Origin: Devosia sp. Root635
Lineage (GTDB): Bacteria > Pseudomonadota > Alphaproteobacteria > Rhizobiales > Devosiaceae
Assembly: GCF_001427605.1 (NCBI RefSeq)
Contig: NZ_LMGZ01000019.1
Coordinates: forward strand, 248,001 to 312,000
Length of the DNA: 64,000 nucleotides
Direction of reading: 5' to 3'
A model generated the notes under the pieces. The model saw only the letters and a program-made list of their open reading frames with translations. It ran no database searches and had not been told where the DNA came from. This document shows, piece by piece, positions 29,752 to 38,965 of the stretch; the stretch's first letter is position 1, and every line of letters begins with the position of its first letter. Made by a program: the position numbers and the translations under genes.

Positions 29752-30681
29752 ATGGTCGATTCCGCCTTTGCCACCGACGACTTCGTCCGCGCCCAGCTTG
29801 CCGCCTGGCAACGCGAGCTCGGCTCGGTGCGCCGGCTGGCGTCCAATACGCTCGAAGCCTATACCCGCGATATCGACCAGTTTCTGAGCTTTCTCGCCGG
29901 CCATGCCGGCGGACCGGTGACACTGGCAACGCTCAGGGAATTGCGCGGCGCCGATATCCGCGCCTTCATGGCGCAGCGCCGCAACGAAAGCCTGGGCTCC
30001 CGCTCGCTGGCGCGGGTGCTGTCGGCGCTCAGGAGCTTCTTCCGCTTCCTCGAACGCGAAGGCGTGGTGGTCACTGAGGCGCTCAACGTGATCCGCACGC
30101 CCAAAATGCCCAAAAGCCTGCCCAAGGCACTGACCGTGATCGAGGCGCGGCAGACCATTGCCGAGACGGAGAGCATGGACGGGCGCCCATGGGTGGCGGC
30201 GCGCGACATGGCCGTGCTCTCGCTCTGTTATGGCGCCGGCCTGCGCATTTCCGAGGCCCTGGCACTGACCTCGGGCGACCTCGAAAGCCAGGTTTTGCGG
30301 GTTACCGGCAAAGGCGGCAAGGTGCGGCTGGTGCCGCTGATCGAGGCGGTGCGCAAGGCGATCGAGCTCTATCTCGAACTCTGCCCATTCAATTCGTGGC
30401 CAGAGGAGCCGCTGTTCCGCGGCGTCAAGGGCGGGGTGCTGTCGCCACGGCTGATCCAGCAGCGCATGGTGCAATTGCGTAGCGCGCTCGGCCTGCCGCC
30501 ATCGGCGACGCCGCACGCCCTGCGCCATTCCTTTGCCACCCATCTCTTGGGCCGGGGCGGCGACCTGCGCGCCATCCAGGAGCTGCTGGGCCATGCCAGC
30601 CTCTCGACCACGCAGATCTATACGGCAGTGGATACCGACCGGCTGCTGGAGAGTTACCGGAAGGCGCATCCGCGGGGGTGA
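29752..30681 (+). CDS. xerC: Tyrosine recombinase XerC
   Basis: 309 residues with the N-terminal SAM-like core-binding domain (10-105) and the catalytic domain. Catalytic residues can be placed as Arg165 ('AGLRISEAL'), Lys187 ('TGKGGK'), His255 and Arg258 ('HALRHSFATHLL'), His281 ('LGHASLSTTQIY') and nucleophile Tyr290. It resolves chromosome dimers at dif with XerD. No integron or phage context is present, and linkage to priA and atpH is common in alphaproteobacteria. XerD cannot be fully excluded from sequence alone. Confidence 0.92.
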   Translation: MVDSAFATDDFVRAQLAAWQRELGSVRRLASNTLEAYTRDIDQFLSFLAGHAGGPVTLATLRELRGADIRAFMAQRRNESLGSRSLARVLSALRSFFRFLEREGVVVTEALNVIRTPKMPKSLPKALTVIEARQTIAETESMDGRPWVAARDMAVLSLCYGAGLRISEALALTSGDLESQVLRVTGKGGKVRLVPLIEAVRKAIELYLELCPFNSWPEEPLFRGVKGGVLSPRLIQQRMVQLRSALGLPPSATPHALRHSFATHLLGRGGDLRAIQELLGHASLSTTQIYTAVDTDRLLESYRKAHPRG

Positions 30682-30688
30682 GGGGTCT

Positions 30689-30824
30689 GGCCCTCTCCCC
30701 CTGAGGGAGAGGGTGGTTACGTCCGCGTTCAGCGGGCGGAACCGGGTCCATGCTTCAGTGCTCGCGGATGGCTCGACACCCCTCATCCGCCCTTCGGGCA
30801 CCTTCTCCCACAAGAGGAGAAGGG
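30689..30824. repeat. Palindromic intergenic repeat, family A-prime copy 1
   Basis: A mosaic inverted repeat: CCCTCTCCCCCTGAGGGAGAGGG at one end and CACCTTCTCCCACAAGAGGAGAAGG at the other, with CCCTCATCCGCCCTTCGGG in between. A related copy lies at 51954-52104 in inverted order. It occupies much of the xerC-DMT gap (30682-31051). The remaining 225 bases hold nothing I can name and must include the promoter of the DMT gene. Confidence 0.75.
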
Positions 30825-31051
30825 AAAGAACCCAAGCATCCGAACGGATTTGGGGGATTCCGGGCTTGTCGGTGGGGCGGGCCGGTTTTATCACATCCGT
30901 CATGCACGCCACCGCGATCCTCATTTCCGCGATCCTTCTTACCGGCCCCATCAGGGACCGGAACGAGCGCTGACGTCCAGCCCTTCGTCTCACCGGCCCG
31001 CCATTCTGGCGCTCCGGTGACTGGCATGGCGGCTCCTCCCAGGACCCATCC

Positions 31052-31999
31052 ATGACCTCGACCACGCAACAAGCTGCCCAATCGCATAACGACCCCATCG
31101 GCTACGGCCTTGCCGTATGCGGGGCAATCCTGTTTTCCACCAAGGGCATCTTCATCAAGCTCGCCTATGGCGAAGGCGTTTCGACCGAAATGCTGCTCAG
31201 CCTGCGCATGCTGGTGGCCCTGCCGGTCTACCTGGTCATCCTGCTCACTATCCTGCGGCGCGGAGACAAGTTTGTCGGCGCGCTGACCCCCAGGCTGGTG
31301 CTGTCAAGCATGGCCATCGGCATATTGGGCTACTACCTGTCGAGCTACCTCGATTTCCTCGGGCTCAATCACGTTACCGCCCAATATGAGCGGCTGGTGC
31401 TGTTCACCTATCCCTTCTTCGTCGTGCTGTTCGGGGTGTGGGTCTTCGGCGACCGCATGGTCTGGGGCGTGGTGCCCCCCATGCTGGTGAGCTATTCGGG
31501 CCTGCTGGTGATCTTCGGCTGGAACCTCGCCGTCGACCCTGATGGCATCGTCATCGGCACGCTGCTGGTGCTGGGCTCGGCCATCACCTTCGCGCTCTAC
31601 CAGCACCTGGCCAAAAGACAGATGCTGGTGCTGGGCTCGGCGCTGTTCACCTGTATCGGCATGTCGACCGCCGCCGTCTGCGCCATCGCCCAGAACCTCG
31701 TCATCGCCGGGCCGGCCAGCTATCTGGCGCTGACCCCGGAGCTCTGGGCCTATGGGCTGGCGCTGGGCGTGCTCGGCACCGTGCTGCCCAGCTTCCTGAT
31801 GAATGCCGGCATGGCCCGCATCGGGGCGCGCGCCACCTCCTCCACCGCCGCCTTCGGTCCGGTGGTGACAATTGTCATCGCCGTGATCGTGCTTTCAGAA
31901 CCCTTTACCCTGTTTCATGGCGTGGGCACGGCCCTGGTTCTGCTAGGATCGCTGCTGTTTGCCCGCGCCGAGCGGCGGGCCCGACATGCTGCCGGCTGA
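31052..31999 (+). CDS. DMT superfamily transporter (two EamA domains)
   Basis: 315 residues with about ten membrane helices in two EamA halves. It starts 'MTSTTQQAAQSHNDPIGYGL' and the first helix follows. Motifs are 'ILFSTKGIFIKLAYGEG' in the first half and 'GARATSSTAAFGPVVTI' in the second. It is an inner-membrane metabolite exporter or permease of unknown substrate. It is not closely similar to the second DMT gene at 42633, so these are distinct subfamilies. Confidence 0.9.
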   Translation: MTSTTQQAAQSHNDPIGYGLAVCGAILFSTKGIFIKLAYGEGVSTEMLLSLRMLVALPVYLVILLTILRRGDKFVGALTPRLVLSSMAIGILGYYLSSYLDFLGLNHVTAQYERLVLFTYPFFVVLFGVWVFGDRMVWGVVPPMLVSYSGLLVIFGWNLAVDPDGIVIGTLLVLGSAITFALYQHLAKRQMLVLGSALFTCIGMSTAAVCAIAQNLVIAGPASYLALTPELWAYGLALGVLGTVLPSFLMNAGMARIGARATSSTAAFGPVVTIVIAVIVLSEPFTLFHGVGTALVLLGSLLFARAERRARHAAG

Positions 32000-32085
32000 A
32001 TCTTTCGGTGGTGGCTTTTGGCCGCCGCAAAGCCGCTGTAATGTCCAGCCACGACTTGCGGCATACATCTGGGAAGGGACAACCG

Positions 32086-33603
32086 ATGAACGCATTGCAA
32101 AAGGTTCTGGGAGGGGCGGCGCTGGCCGTGGTGCTGGCCGCCGGATTGGCCGCTCCGGCCATGGCGCAGAAGCTCGACAACAAGAAGAACCCACCGCCTG
32201 TTTCCACGGCAGTCACCGGCGATATCGACTTCGGCGATGACTCGAGCCAGTGGTCCAATGACGGGGAATGCGACGATCCGCGCTTCGAGGGCACCGGCTC
32301 GGCCGCCGAACTGGTCGATGCCGACATCCTCAAGGATGCCACCGACTGCCGTGCCGCCTTCGCCGCCGGCACGGTGGCCCTGGTCGGCGGCTCGGCCTCC
32401 ACGGACGCTATGTCCGCTGCCAGCGACATCGACTTCGGCGACAATTCCAGCCAGTGGTCCAATGATGGCGAATGCGACGATCCGCGCTTCGAGGGCACGG
32501 GCTCAGCCGCCGAACTGGTCGATGCCGATATCCTCAAGGATGCCAATGATTGCCGCGCCGCCTTCGCGGCCGGAACAGTAACCCTCAAGGGCGGCACCAC
32601 GCCGGCCGATGTGACCATCGCCTCCCCGATCGACGCCATCGACTTTGGCGACGACAGCAGCGAATGGTCCAATGACGGCGAATGCGACGATCCGCGCTTC
32701 GAAGGCACCGGCTCGGCCGCCGAAACCGTCGATGCCGACCTGCGCAAGGATGCCACCGACTGCCGCGCCGCCTATGCCGCCGGCACCGTGACGCTCAAGG
32801 ATGCCGGCACCGCCATGGCCTCGACATCCGCCATCGACTTCGGCGACAATTCCAGTGAATGGGCCAATGATGGCGAATGCGACGATCCCCGCTTCCAGGG
32901 CACCGGCTCGGCCGCCGAGCTGGTCGACGCCGATATCCTCAAGGACGCCGCCGATTGCCAGGCCGCCTATGATGCCGGCACGGTGAGTTTTGTCGGAGAT
33001 ACGGCCGCCGCAGCCGATATCGACTATGGCGACGATACCAGCCAGTGGTCCAAGGACGGGGAATGCGACGATCCGCGCTTTTCGGGCACCGGCGTTGCCG
33101 GGGAACTGCTCGATGCCGATCTCGGCCATGACGCCACCGACTGTCGCGCCGCCGTCGATGCCGGCACCGCCACCTATAATGGCGAAAACCCCGCCACCCC
33201 GGTTGCCGCATTCGACTATGGCAGCGACTGGAGCAAGTGGGCCAATGACGGCGAATGCGACGACCTGCGCTTCATGGGCGAAGGCACTGACAAGAAGCTG
33301 CTGACCGACGACCTCTATGGCGACGCCACCGACTGCCGGACGCTGGAAGCCGAGGGCCGGGTGACCATCCGCAAGGTCTATTCGCCCGAATATGCCGCCG
33401 GCGCCCCCTATGACAGCAGCCATGTCGACTTCGGCGACAATACGTCGGACTATGCCGATGACGACCGCTGCGACGACCCGCGCTTCGAAGGCCCGGGCGC
33501 TGCTTCGGTGCTGCTCGAAAGCGACGAATATCACGACAGCGCCGACTGCAAGGCTCAGTATGAAGCCGGAACCATCATCCTGATCAGCGAAGCCGGAATG
33601 TAG
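32086..33603 (+). CDS. Secreted protein of seven Asp/Cys-rich tandem repeats
   Basis: 505 residues from the ATG at 32086 (GAAGGGA upstream). There is a signal peptide with cleavage after 'APAMA' (residue 27), a short linker, then seven repeats beginning at about residues 46, 114, 185, 250, 311, 376 and 447 and running to the end. Each unit is 59-71 residues: 'DFGDDSSQWSNDGECDD', 'PRFEGTG', 'VDADILKDATDC', then 'AAGTV'. Every unit keeps two Cys and many Asp. Nothing else is attached. I recall similar units in secreted alphaproteobacterial proteins, sometimes beside protease domains, but know no function. Paired Cys suggest one disulfide per unit, and the Asp clusters suggest calcium binding; both are inference. 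Confidence 0.85.
   Translation: MNALQKVLGGAALAVVLAAGLAAPAMAQKLDNKKNPPPVSTAVTGDIDFGDDSSQWSNDGECDDPRFEGTGSAAELVDADILKDATDCRAAFAAGTVALVGGSASTDAMSAASDIDFGDNSSQWSNDGECDDPRFEGTGSAAELVDADILKDANDCRAAFAAGTVTLKGGTTPADVTIASPIDAIDFGDDSSEWSNDGECDDPRFEGTGSAAETVDADLRKDATDCRAAYAAGTVTLKDAGTAMASTSAIDFGDNSSEWANDGECDDPRFQGTGSAAELVDADILKDAADCQAAYDAGTVSFVGDTAAAADIDYGDDTSQWSKDGECDDPRFSGTGVAGELLDADLGHDATDCRAAVDAGTATYNGENPATPVAAFDYGSDWSKWANDGECDDLRFMGEGTDKKLLTDDLYGDATDCRTLEAEGRVTIRKVYSPEYAAGAPYDSSHVDFGDNTSDYADDDRCDDPRFEGPGAASVLLESDEYHDSADCKAQYEAGTIILISEAGM
32221..33600 (+). repeat. In-gene tandem repeat array (seven units)
   Basis: Unit starts are 32221, 32425, 32638, 32833, 33016, 33211 and 33424. Units 1-4 are very similar at DNA level, sharing GGCGAATGCGACGATCC-type cores, while units 5-7 are more diverged. 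This implies recent expansion of the first four. The reading frame is kept throughout. Confidence 0.9.
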
Positions 33604-33626
33604 TCCGGCAACGAGACTGGATTTTG

Positions 33627-33656
33627 AGCGGCGGGGTGAAAGCTCCGCCGCTTTTT
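33627..33656 (+). terminator. Rho-independent terminator after the repeat protein
   Basis: Stem AGCGGCGG/CCGCCGCT with a 10-base loop, followed by TTTTG. It lies 23 bases past the stop at 33603 and separates it from the convergent methyltransferase gene. Confidence 0.88.
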
Positions 33657-33686
33657 GTTACGTGGGCGCCTACGGCTTCGTGATCT

Positions 33687-34835
33687 TCACGAACTGCGCA
33701 GCAGGTAGAGGACGCCCGGTACTGGCACATCGATTTCCTGCCGGATAACCAGTGCCTTCTCCTCGACCAGGGTAAAGGCGAACGTCTCGGCGAGCCCGGC
33801 AATATAGCCATGCGAATGCACGAACCGGCCCGAGCTGCGAATGTCCACCTCGCCGTGATCGGTGGATTCGACCGAAAAGGCGAAAAGCCCACCGGGGGCA
33901 AGGCGGGCCTTTACCGCGGCAAACGACGCTTCCAGCCGGCCGATATAGATGAACACATCGGCCGCCGTTGCCAGATCATAGGGGCCGGAAAAGCCGGCAT
34001 CGGTGTTGAGGATATCGGCTGCGTCCCCGGCTCTGAGAGTTCGGTAAATCCCGCGCTCCGCGGCCTTGGCCAGCATTTTGGGCGACAGGTCGATCCCGTC
34101 GATCGCTGCAACGCGCGACCCCAGCGCCACACCGACCAGCCCGGTGCCGCAACCCAGGTCGACGGCGCTGCCAATGCCGTCTCCCCCGGTGTGGGCGCCG
34201 ACCATGTCGGCAATCTCCTGTGGAACGCGATAGGCCAGCTTGCCGGTGAGATGGCGGTCGAATTGCTCGGCATAGGAATCGAACAAGGCCGGCACATAGC
34301 CTTCCGGCGCAACCGGCGCATCACCGGCCAGCGCCGCCAGCATATAGGCGGCAAACTGGTCATCGGCATTGAGCCTGAGGGCCTTGCGGAAGCTCTTGAC
34401 GGCATTGGGGCGCTGATCGAGATCGAGCTGCACCAGGCCCAGGCCACGATAGACGGCACCCGAATTGGGGCTGAGCTGCATGGCCTTGGCATAGATGGCA
34501 GCCGCCTTGACCGGCTGTCCCGATTTGGCCAGCGCCTGTCCCAGGCCAACCAGGATGCGGGTGGTGCCCGGCGCGCTGGCCGCCGCCCGCTCCAGGCTGC
34601 CGATCGCCATGTCGAGCGCCCCGAGCTCCAGCGCCAGCATGCCCATCATGTAGAGGGCGCCGGCGTGATTTGGGTCGGTTTTGAGAATGTCGTTGCAGGC
34701 GTGGAGAGCCTCGGGGATTTTCCCGTCATCCCACAGTTTCTGCGCCTTGTTGAGCGTGATGCCCGCTTCCAGCGCCTGGACGGGATTGGTGGTCGGCGGA
34801 AGCTGTGACGCCCCCTTTCGCAAGCGTGACGGCAC
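33687..34835 (-). CDS. TPR-containing SAM-dependent methyltransferase
   Basis: 382 residues. Residues about 25-170 are tetratricopeptide repeats ('AGALYMMGMLALELGALDMA', 'SGAVYRGLGLVQLDLDQRP'). A class I methyltransferase domain follows, with motif I 'AVDLGCGTGLVGVAL' and motif II-like 'DLATAADVFIYIG'. Similar TPR-methyltransferases are conserved in alphaproteobacteria, with unknown target. It lies downstream of sdhB on the same strand, 57 bases apart, but probably not functionally part of that operon. Confidence 0.88.
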   Translation of the reverse strand: MPSRLRKGASQLPPTTNPVQALEAGITLNKAQKLWDDGKIPEALHACNDILKTDPNHAGALYMMGMLALELGALDMAIGSLERAAASAPGTTRILVGLGQALAKSGQPVKAAAIYAKAMQLSPNSGAVYRGLGLVQLDLDQRPNAVKSFRKALRLNADDQFAAYMLAALAGDAPVAPEGYVPALFDSYAEQFDRHLTGKLAYRVPQEIADMVGAHTGGDGIGSAVDLGCGTGLVGVALGSRVAAIDGIDLSPKMLAKAAERGIYRTLRAGDAADILNTDAGFSGPYDLATAADVFIYIGRLEASFAAVKARLAPGGLFAFSVESTDHGEVDIRSSGRFVHSHGYIAGLAETFAFTLVEEKALVIRQEIDVPVPGVLYLLRSS

Positions 34836-34892
34836 AGCGACAGACTCCTGATGGAGTTCCCACTCTATCGGCAGAACGAGGCAATTTCCAGT

Positions 34893-35675
34893 TTAGGCCG
34901 CCTTGCGCTCCACCATCATCTTCTTGATTTCGGCGATGGCCTTGGCCGGGTTCAGGCCCTTGGGGCAGACCTTGGCGCAGTTCATGATGGTGTGGCAGCG
35001 ATAGAGCTTGAACGGGTCTTCGAGATCGTCGAGCCGCTCCTGGGTCGTCTCGTCGCGCGAATCGATCAGCCAGCGATAGGCCTGCAGCAAAGCCGCCGGG
35101 CCGAGATATTTCTCGCCATTCCACCAATAGCTGGGGCAAGAGGTGGAGCAGCAGGCGCAGAGGATACATTCATAGAGCCCGTCGAGCTTGGCGCGCTGGG
35201 GAACGGACTGCGTCCATTCCTTGTCCGGGGTGGGCGAGGTGGTCTTGAGCCAGGGCTCGATGGCGCGATGCTGGGCATAGAAGGTGGTGAGGTCGGGCAC
35301 CAGGTCCTTGACCACGGGCATATGCGGCAGCGGGTAGATCTTGATCGGGCCGGTCGAGTCATCCATGCCCTTGGTGCAGGCCAGCGTATTGAGCCCGTTG
35401 ATGTTCATCGAGCACGAACCGCAGATGCCCTCGCGGCAGGAACGGCGCAGGGTGAGGGTGGCGTCGACCTTGTTCTTGATCCACAGCAGGCCATCGAGGA
35501 TCATCGGGCCGCAATCGTCGAGATCGACGAAATAGGTATCGATGCGCGGATTGGCATCACTGTCGGGGTCGTAGCGATAGATGTGATACTCGCGCAGCCT
35601 GGTAGCATTGGCGGGCTTGGGCCAGGTCTTGCCCTTGGTGGGGCGATCGGCCTTGGGGAGCATCAGTTCGACCAT
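34893..35675 (-). CDS. sdhB: Succinate dehydrogenase iron-sulfur subunit
   Basis: 260 residues. The [2Fe-2S] cluster Cys are at 80, 85, 88 and 100 ('CREGICGSC', 'NTLAC'). The [4Fe-4S] and [3Fe-4S] ligands are in '[12 protein letters not shown]' and '[17 protein letters not shown]'. It carries electrons from FAD in SdhA to ubiquinone. It is last in the sdhCDA-X-sdhB order and separated from the small gene X by about 150 bases that contain a repeat element. Confidence 0.98.
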   Translation of the reverse strand: MVELMLPKADRPTKGKTWPKPANATRLREYHIYRYDPDSDANPRIDTYFVDLDDCGPMILDGLLWIKNKVDATLTLRRSCREGICGSCSMNINGLNTLACTKGMDDSTGPIKIYPLPHMPVVKDLVPDLTTFYAQHRAIEPWLKTTSPTPDKEWTQSVPQRAKLDGLYECILCACCSTSCPSYWWNGEKYLGPAALLQAYRWLIDSRDETTQERLDDLEDPFKLYRCHTIMNCAKVCPKGLNPAKAIAEIKKMMVERKAA

Positions 35676-35728
35676 TTTTGGTCCTTTCCTAAGTGCCGCT
35701 CGGCACCGAATTTCAGTCCGATCTCGGT

Positions 35729-35800
35729 GTCATCCCGGCCTTGAGCCGGGATCCATCTCGAGATCTCAGGATGGGCCCCGGCTCACGGCCGGGGTGACAT
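35729..35800. repeat. Palindromic intergenic repeat, family C copy 1
   Basis: GTCATCCCGGCCTTGAGCC at one end and GGCCGGGGTGACAT at the other, with ATCTCGAGAT and CCCCGGCTCACGGCC inside. Similar to 49446-49502. It sits inside the sdh gene cluster between the small gene and sdhB, so the mRNA hairpin could tune the ratio of the two. Confidence 0.8.
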
Positions 35801-35826
35801 CCAGTGTGTGGCGCGCGCAATTCCGA

Positions 35827-36111
35827 TCAATAGTCCGGCTTGCAGACCTGGTTACTCTTGGCGACGTAGGTATTGTAGGCGTCGTAATCGCCCGCTGCGG
35901 GCGAGGCCGTGCCCTTCATCGAGGCGATGACCACGCCCATGAAGCGCTCGTCGATCAGCGTCATCGCCGCATCGGCCTTGCACGAACAGAGTGTCTGGTT
36001 CTGCGCTATGCCCATGCAGACCGCATAGAATTCGTCCTTCTGCGCTGCGGTCGGCGCGGCGAAAGCCGGGGTGGCAAGCAGCAGAGCGGCCAGGGTGAGA
36101 AGGACGCGCAT
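35827..36111 (-). CDS. Small secreted four-cysteine protein encoded inside the sdh operon
   Basis: 94 residues. Signal peptide '[18 protein letters not shown]' with cleavage after residue 18, leaving about 76 residues with Cys32, Cys42, Cys44 and Cys90 ('VCMGIAQNQTLCSC', 'VCKPDY'). The start overlaps the sdhA stop by one base (TGATG), so it is translationally coupled to sdhA. I do not recognise a named family. The CxC and the spacing could bind metal or form disulfides in the periplasm. A role in SDH assembly or cofactor supply is only suggested by position. Confidence 0.8.
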   Translation of the reverse strand: MRVLLTLAALLLATPAFAAPTAAQKDEFYAVCMGIAQNQTLCSCKADAAMTLIDERFMGVVIASMKGTASPAAGDYDAYNTYVAKSNQVCKPDY

Positions 36112-37922
36112 CAGTAGACCCTCGCCTTCGGCGCGATCTTCTTGAGGTCGATGCCACCTTCGCTTTGCGTGGTCAGCGGATCGACATGCACCGGGCGATA
36201 ACCGAGGCGGACAGCGCCGGTATCGGTATCGATCCAGGAGAGAGTATGCTTGCGCCAGTTCTCGTCGTCGCGGCTGGGGAAGTCCTCGTGCGCATGGGCG
36301 CCGCGCGATTCGTGCCGGGCTTCGGCCGAGACCACGGTGACCATGGCATTGGCCATGAGGTTTTCCAGCTCCAGCGTTTCGACCAGATCGGTGTTCCAGA
36401 TCAGGCTGCGGTCGGTGACCGATACGTCCTTGAGGCGCGAATAGATTTCACTCATGCCCGCAACGCCGCTCTTGAGCGAAGCGTCGGTGCGGAACACGGC
36501 GGCATCGGCCTGCATGGTGCGCTGCATCTCGTCGCGCAGCCTGGCGGTGGGCTGGGAGCCGGCGGCATTGCGCAGCCGATCGAAGCGGGCGAGGATTTTG
36601 GCGTCCTGGCTGGCGTTGATGGCGGGGATCGGCGCCGACTTGTCGATCACCTTGCCGGCGCGGATGGCGGCAGCGCGGCCGAAGACCACGAGATCGGTGA
36701 GGGAATTGGAGCCCAGCCGGTTGGCGCCGTGCACCGAGGCGCAGGCCGCTTCGCCCACGGCCATCAGCCCCGGAACAACGCGGTCGGGATCGGCCTCGGT
36801 CGGGTTCAGCACCTCACCGTGATAATTGGCCGGGATGCCGCCCATATTGTAGTGCACTGTCGGCAGCACCGGGATGGGCTCGCGGGTCAGGTCGACGCCG
36901 GCGAAAATCTTGGCGCTCTCGGTGATGCCGGGCAGGCGCTCATGCAGCACCTTGGGATCGAGGTGATCGAGGTGGAGATAGATGTGGTCCTTCTTGGGAC
37001 CGACACCCCTGCCCTCGCGGATTTCCAGCGTCATGCAGCGGCTGACGACGTCGCGCGATGCCAAATCCTTGGCATTGGGGGCATAGCGCTCCATGAAGCG
37101 CTCGCCTTCCGAATTGGTGAGATAGCCGCCCTCGCCGCGTGCGCCCTCGGTGATGAGAACGCCGGCACCATAGATGCCCGTGGGGTGGAACTGCACGAAC
37201 TCCATGTCCTGCAGCGGCAGCCCGGCACGCGCCACCATGCCATTGCCGTCGCCGGTGCAGGTATGGGCCGAGGTGGCGGAGAAATAGGTGCGGCCATAGC
37301 CGCCGGTGCCCAGCACCACGAGCTTGGCGCGGAAGCGGTGCAGGGTGCCGTCATCGAGCTTCCAGGCGATGACGCCCTGACAGGAGCCGTCCTCGCCCAT
37401 GATCAGGTCGAGCGCGAAATATTCGATGAAGAACTGCGCATCGTTGCGCAGGCTCTGGCCGTAGAGGGTGTGGAGAATGGCGTGGCCGGTGCGGTCGGCG
37501 GCGGCGCAGGTGCGCTGCACCGGCGGGCCTTCGCCGAATTCGGTCATGTGCCCGCCAAAGGGGCGCTGGTAAATCTTGCCCTCATTGGTGCGGCTGAACG
37601 GCACGCCGTAATGCTCGAGCTCATAGATCGCCGCCGGGGCCTCGCGCGCCAGATATTCCATGGCGTCGTTGTCGCCCAGCCAATCCGACCCCTTGACGGT
37701 GTCGTACATGTGCCATTGCCAGCTGTCCGGGCCCATATTCTGCAGCGAGGCGGCGATGCCGCCCTGTGCCGCCACGGTATGGCTGCGGGTGGGGAAAACC
37801 TTGGTGATGCAGGCGGTGTTGAAGCCCTGCTCGGCCATGCCCAGAGTGGCGCGCAGGCCCGCGCCGCCGGCGCCAACCACCACCACATCGAATTCGTGGT
37901 CGATGAGTTCGTATTGCGCCAT
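36111..37922 (-). CDS. sdhA: Succinate dehydrogenase flavoprotein subunit
   Basis: 603 residues. FAD-binding '[16 protein letters not shown]' at 14-29; His48 in '[13 protein letters not shown]' is the covalent FAD site. The catalytic Arg region is in the '[11 protein letters not shown]' to '[20 protein letters not shown]' stretch. It oxidises succinate to fumarate in complex II on the inner face of the membrane. Four bases downstream of sdhD. Confidence 0.99.
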   Translation of the reverse strand: MAQYELIDHEFDVVVVGAGGAGLRATLGMAEQGFNTACITKVFPTRSHTVAAQGGIAASLQNMGPDSWQWHMYDTVKGSDWLGDNDAMEYLAREAPAAIYELEHYGVPFSRTNEGKIYQRPFGGHMTEFGEGPPVQRTCAAADRTGHAILHTLYGQSLRNDAQFFIEYFALDLIMGEDGSCQGVIAWKLDDGTLHRFRAKLVVLGTGGYGRTYFSATSAHTCTGDGNGMVARAGLPLQDMEFVQFHPTGIYGAGVLITEGARGEGGYLTNSEGERFMERYAPNAKDLASRDVVSRCMTLEIREGRGVGPKKDHIYLHLDHLDPKVLHERLPGITESAKIFAGVDLTREPIPVLPTVHYNMGGIPANYHGEVLNPTEADPDRVVPGLMAVGEAACASVHGANRLGSNSLTDLVVFGRAAAIRAGKVIDKSAPIPAINASQDAKILARFDRLRNAAGSQPTARLRDEMQRTMQADAAVFRTDASLKSGVAGMSEIYSRLKDVSVTDRSLIWNTDLVETLELENLMANAMVTVVSAEARHESRGAHAHEDFPSRDDENWRKHTLSWIDTDTGAVRLGYRPVHVDPLTTQSEGGIDLKKIAPKARVY

Positions 37923-37926
37923 TGGC

Positions 37927-38322
37927 TTAACCCCAGAAGACGAGCTTGAGAAGCGCAGCGACCCCGGCCACCGCGACGAGAATGCAGAACAGCGTGTTGA
38001 GCAGCATCAGCAGGCGATAGAGGCTGCCGGCAAAATAGTCTTCCAGCACATCGCGCATGCCATTGCGCATATGCACGGCCACCACCACCAGCAAAGCCGC
38101 CAGCGGCAGGCCGATCCAGCCATTGCCGAGCACGGCGACCATGTCCGGCCGGTCCTGGCCGGCCAGCCGCACCACGACGAACAGCAGGAAGATCAGGAAG
38201 GCGATGTTGATCGCCCCGGTCAGCCGCTGGGTGATGAAATGGCGGGTCGAAGCCCGCGCATTGCCATATTTGGTCTTGGGATCGGCGACCATGTCGCGGG
38301 TGATGACGGTTTCGCGCATCAT
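37927..38322 (-). CDS. sdhD: Succinate dehydrogenase membrane anchor subunit
   Basis: 131 residues with three membrane helices (about 30-50, 60-80 and 100-125). The conserved '[15 protein letters not shown]' at the first helix and '[14 protein letters not shown]', whose His is the expected heme b ligand, identify it. It overlaps sdhC by ATGA. Confidence 0.96.
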   Translation of the reverse strand: MMRETVITRDMVADPKTKYGNARASTRHFITQRLTGAINIAFLIFLLFVVVRLAGQDRPDMVAVLGNGWIGLPLAALLVVVAVHMRNGMRDVLEDYFAGSLYRLLMLLNTLFCILVAVAGVAALLKLVFWG

Positions 38323-38705
38323 GCCATCCAGACGAAAACGGTCCAGACCAAGAGGGTCAGGACGATGGAGAGGACAAGGTTGGCCCAGGCCAGCGTCTCA
38401 CGCTGCCCCGGCTCCATGCCGATGATGAAATCCCAGATGAAGTGGCGGATGCCGCCCAGCATGTGGTGGATCAGCGACCAGGTGAACGCGAACAGCACCA
38501 ATTGGCCGAACCAGGAGCCGTAGATATCGTTGACCAGGTTGAGCGGCTCCTGCCCCCAGGCGGCCGCGGCCAGCCAGATCGCCAGCAGCGCCATGCCGGC
38601 ATAATTGGCGATGCCGGTGGCACGATGGACGATCGACATCGTCATCGTAATGGTCCAGCGGTAGATTTGCAGATGCGGGGAAAGGGGGCGGGAGCGAACC
38701 GTCAT
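38319..38705 (-). CDS. sdhC: Succinate dehydrogenase cytochrome b556 subunit
   Basis: 128 residues with three helices. It has 'RPLSPHLQIYRW', 'SIVHRATGIANY' (quinone-site Ser/Arg region) and 'HHMLGGIRHFIWD', containing the heme-ligand His. First gene of the operon; its promoter lies in 38706-38965, shared with the divergent AraC-family gene. Confidence 0.97.
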   Translation of the reverse strand: MTVRSRPLSPHLQIYRWTITMTMSIVHRATGIANYAGMALLAIWLAAAAWGQEPLNLVNDIYGSWFGQLVLFAFTWSLIHHMLGGIRHFIWDFIIGMEPGQRETLAWANLVLSIVLTLLVWTVFVWMA

Positions 38706-38965
38706 GGAGCCTCGCTAGCATGCGGCTTTTACCGCTTGCAGTTTGGAATGGTTCGAGACTTCTAGCGCCCAAAGGTTACAAAATCAAAGCGGTGCACTGC
38801 AACTTTTGGCGCATGTCGCACTTTGTTCGTACAGCGCACTCGATGTGCGGGAAGCGACGAAGGGCGCTTGCCGGCAGGCGTTTCGGCGATCCAGCCGAAC
38901 CGCAAGATCGGTCGAGCACGTCATGGCCCGGTACGCCTAGATGGTGCCGCCACCAGGGAACGACG

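Noticed and set aside
29752..30681. Tyrosine recombinase as a phage or integron integrase
   Set aside because: Length, motifs and core-gene context fit XerC; no att site, cassette or phage gene nearby.
32221..33600. CRISPR-like tandem repetition
   Set aside because: Repeats are in-frame coding units of about 180-215 bases with no unique spacers; this is a protein repeat.
36165..37949. A 594-codon plus-strand frame opposite sdhA
   Set aside because: Antisense shadow; sdhA is unambiguous on the minus strand with all motifs.
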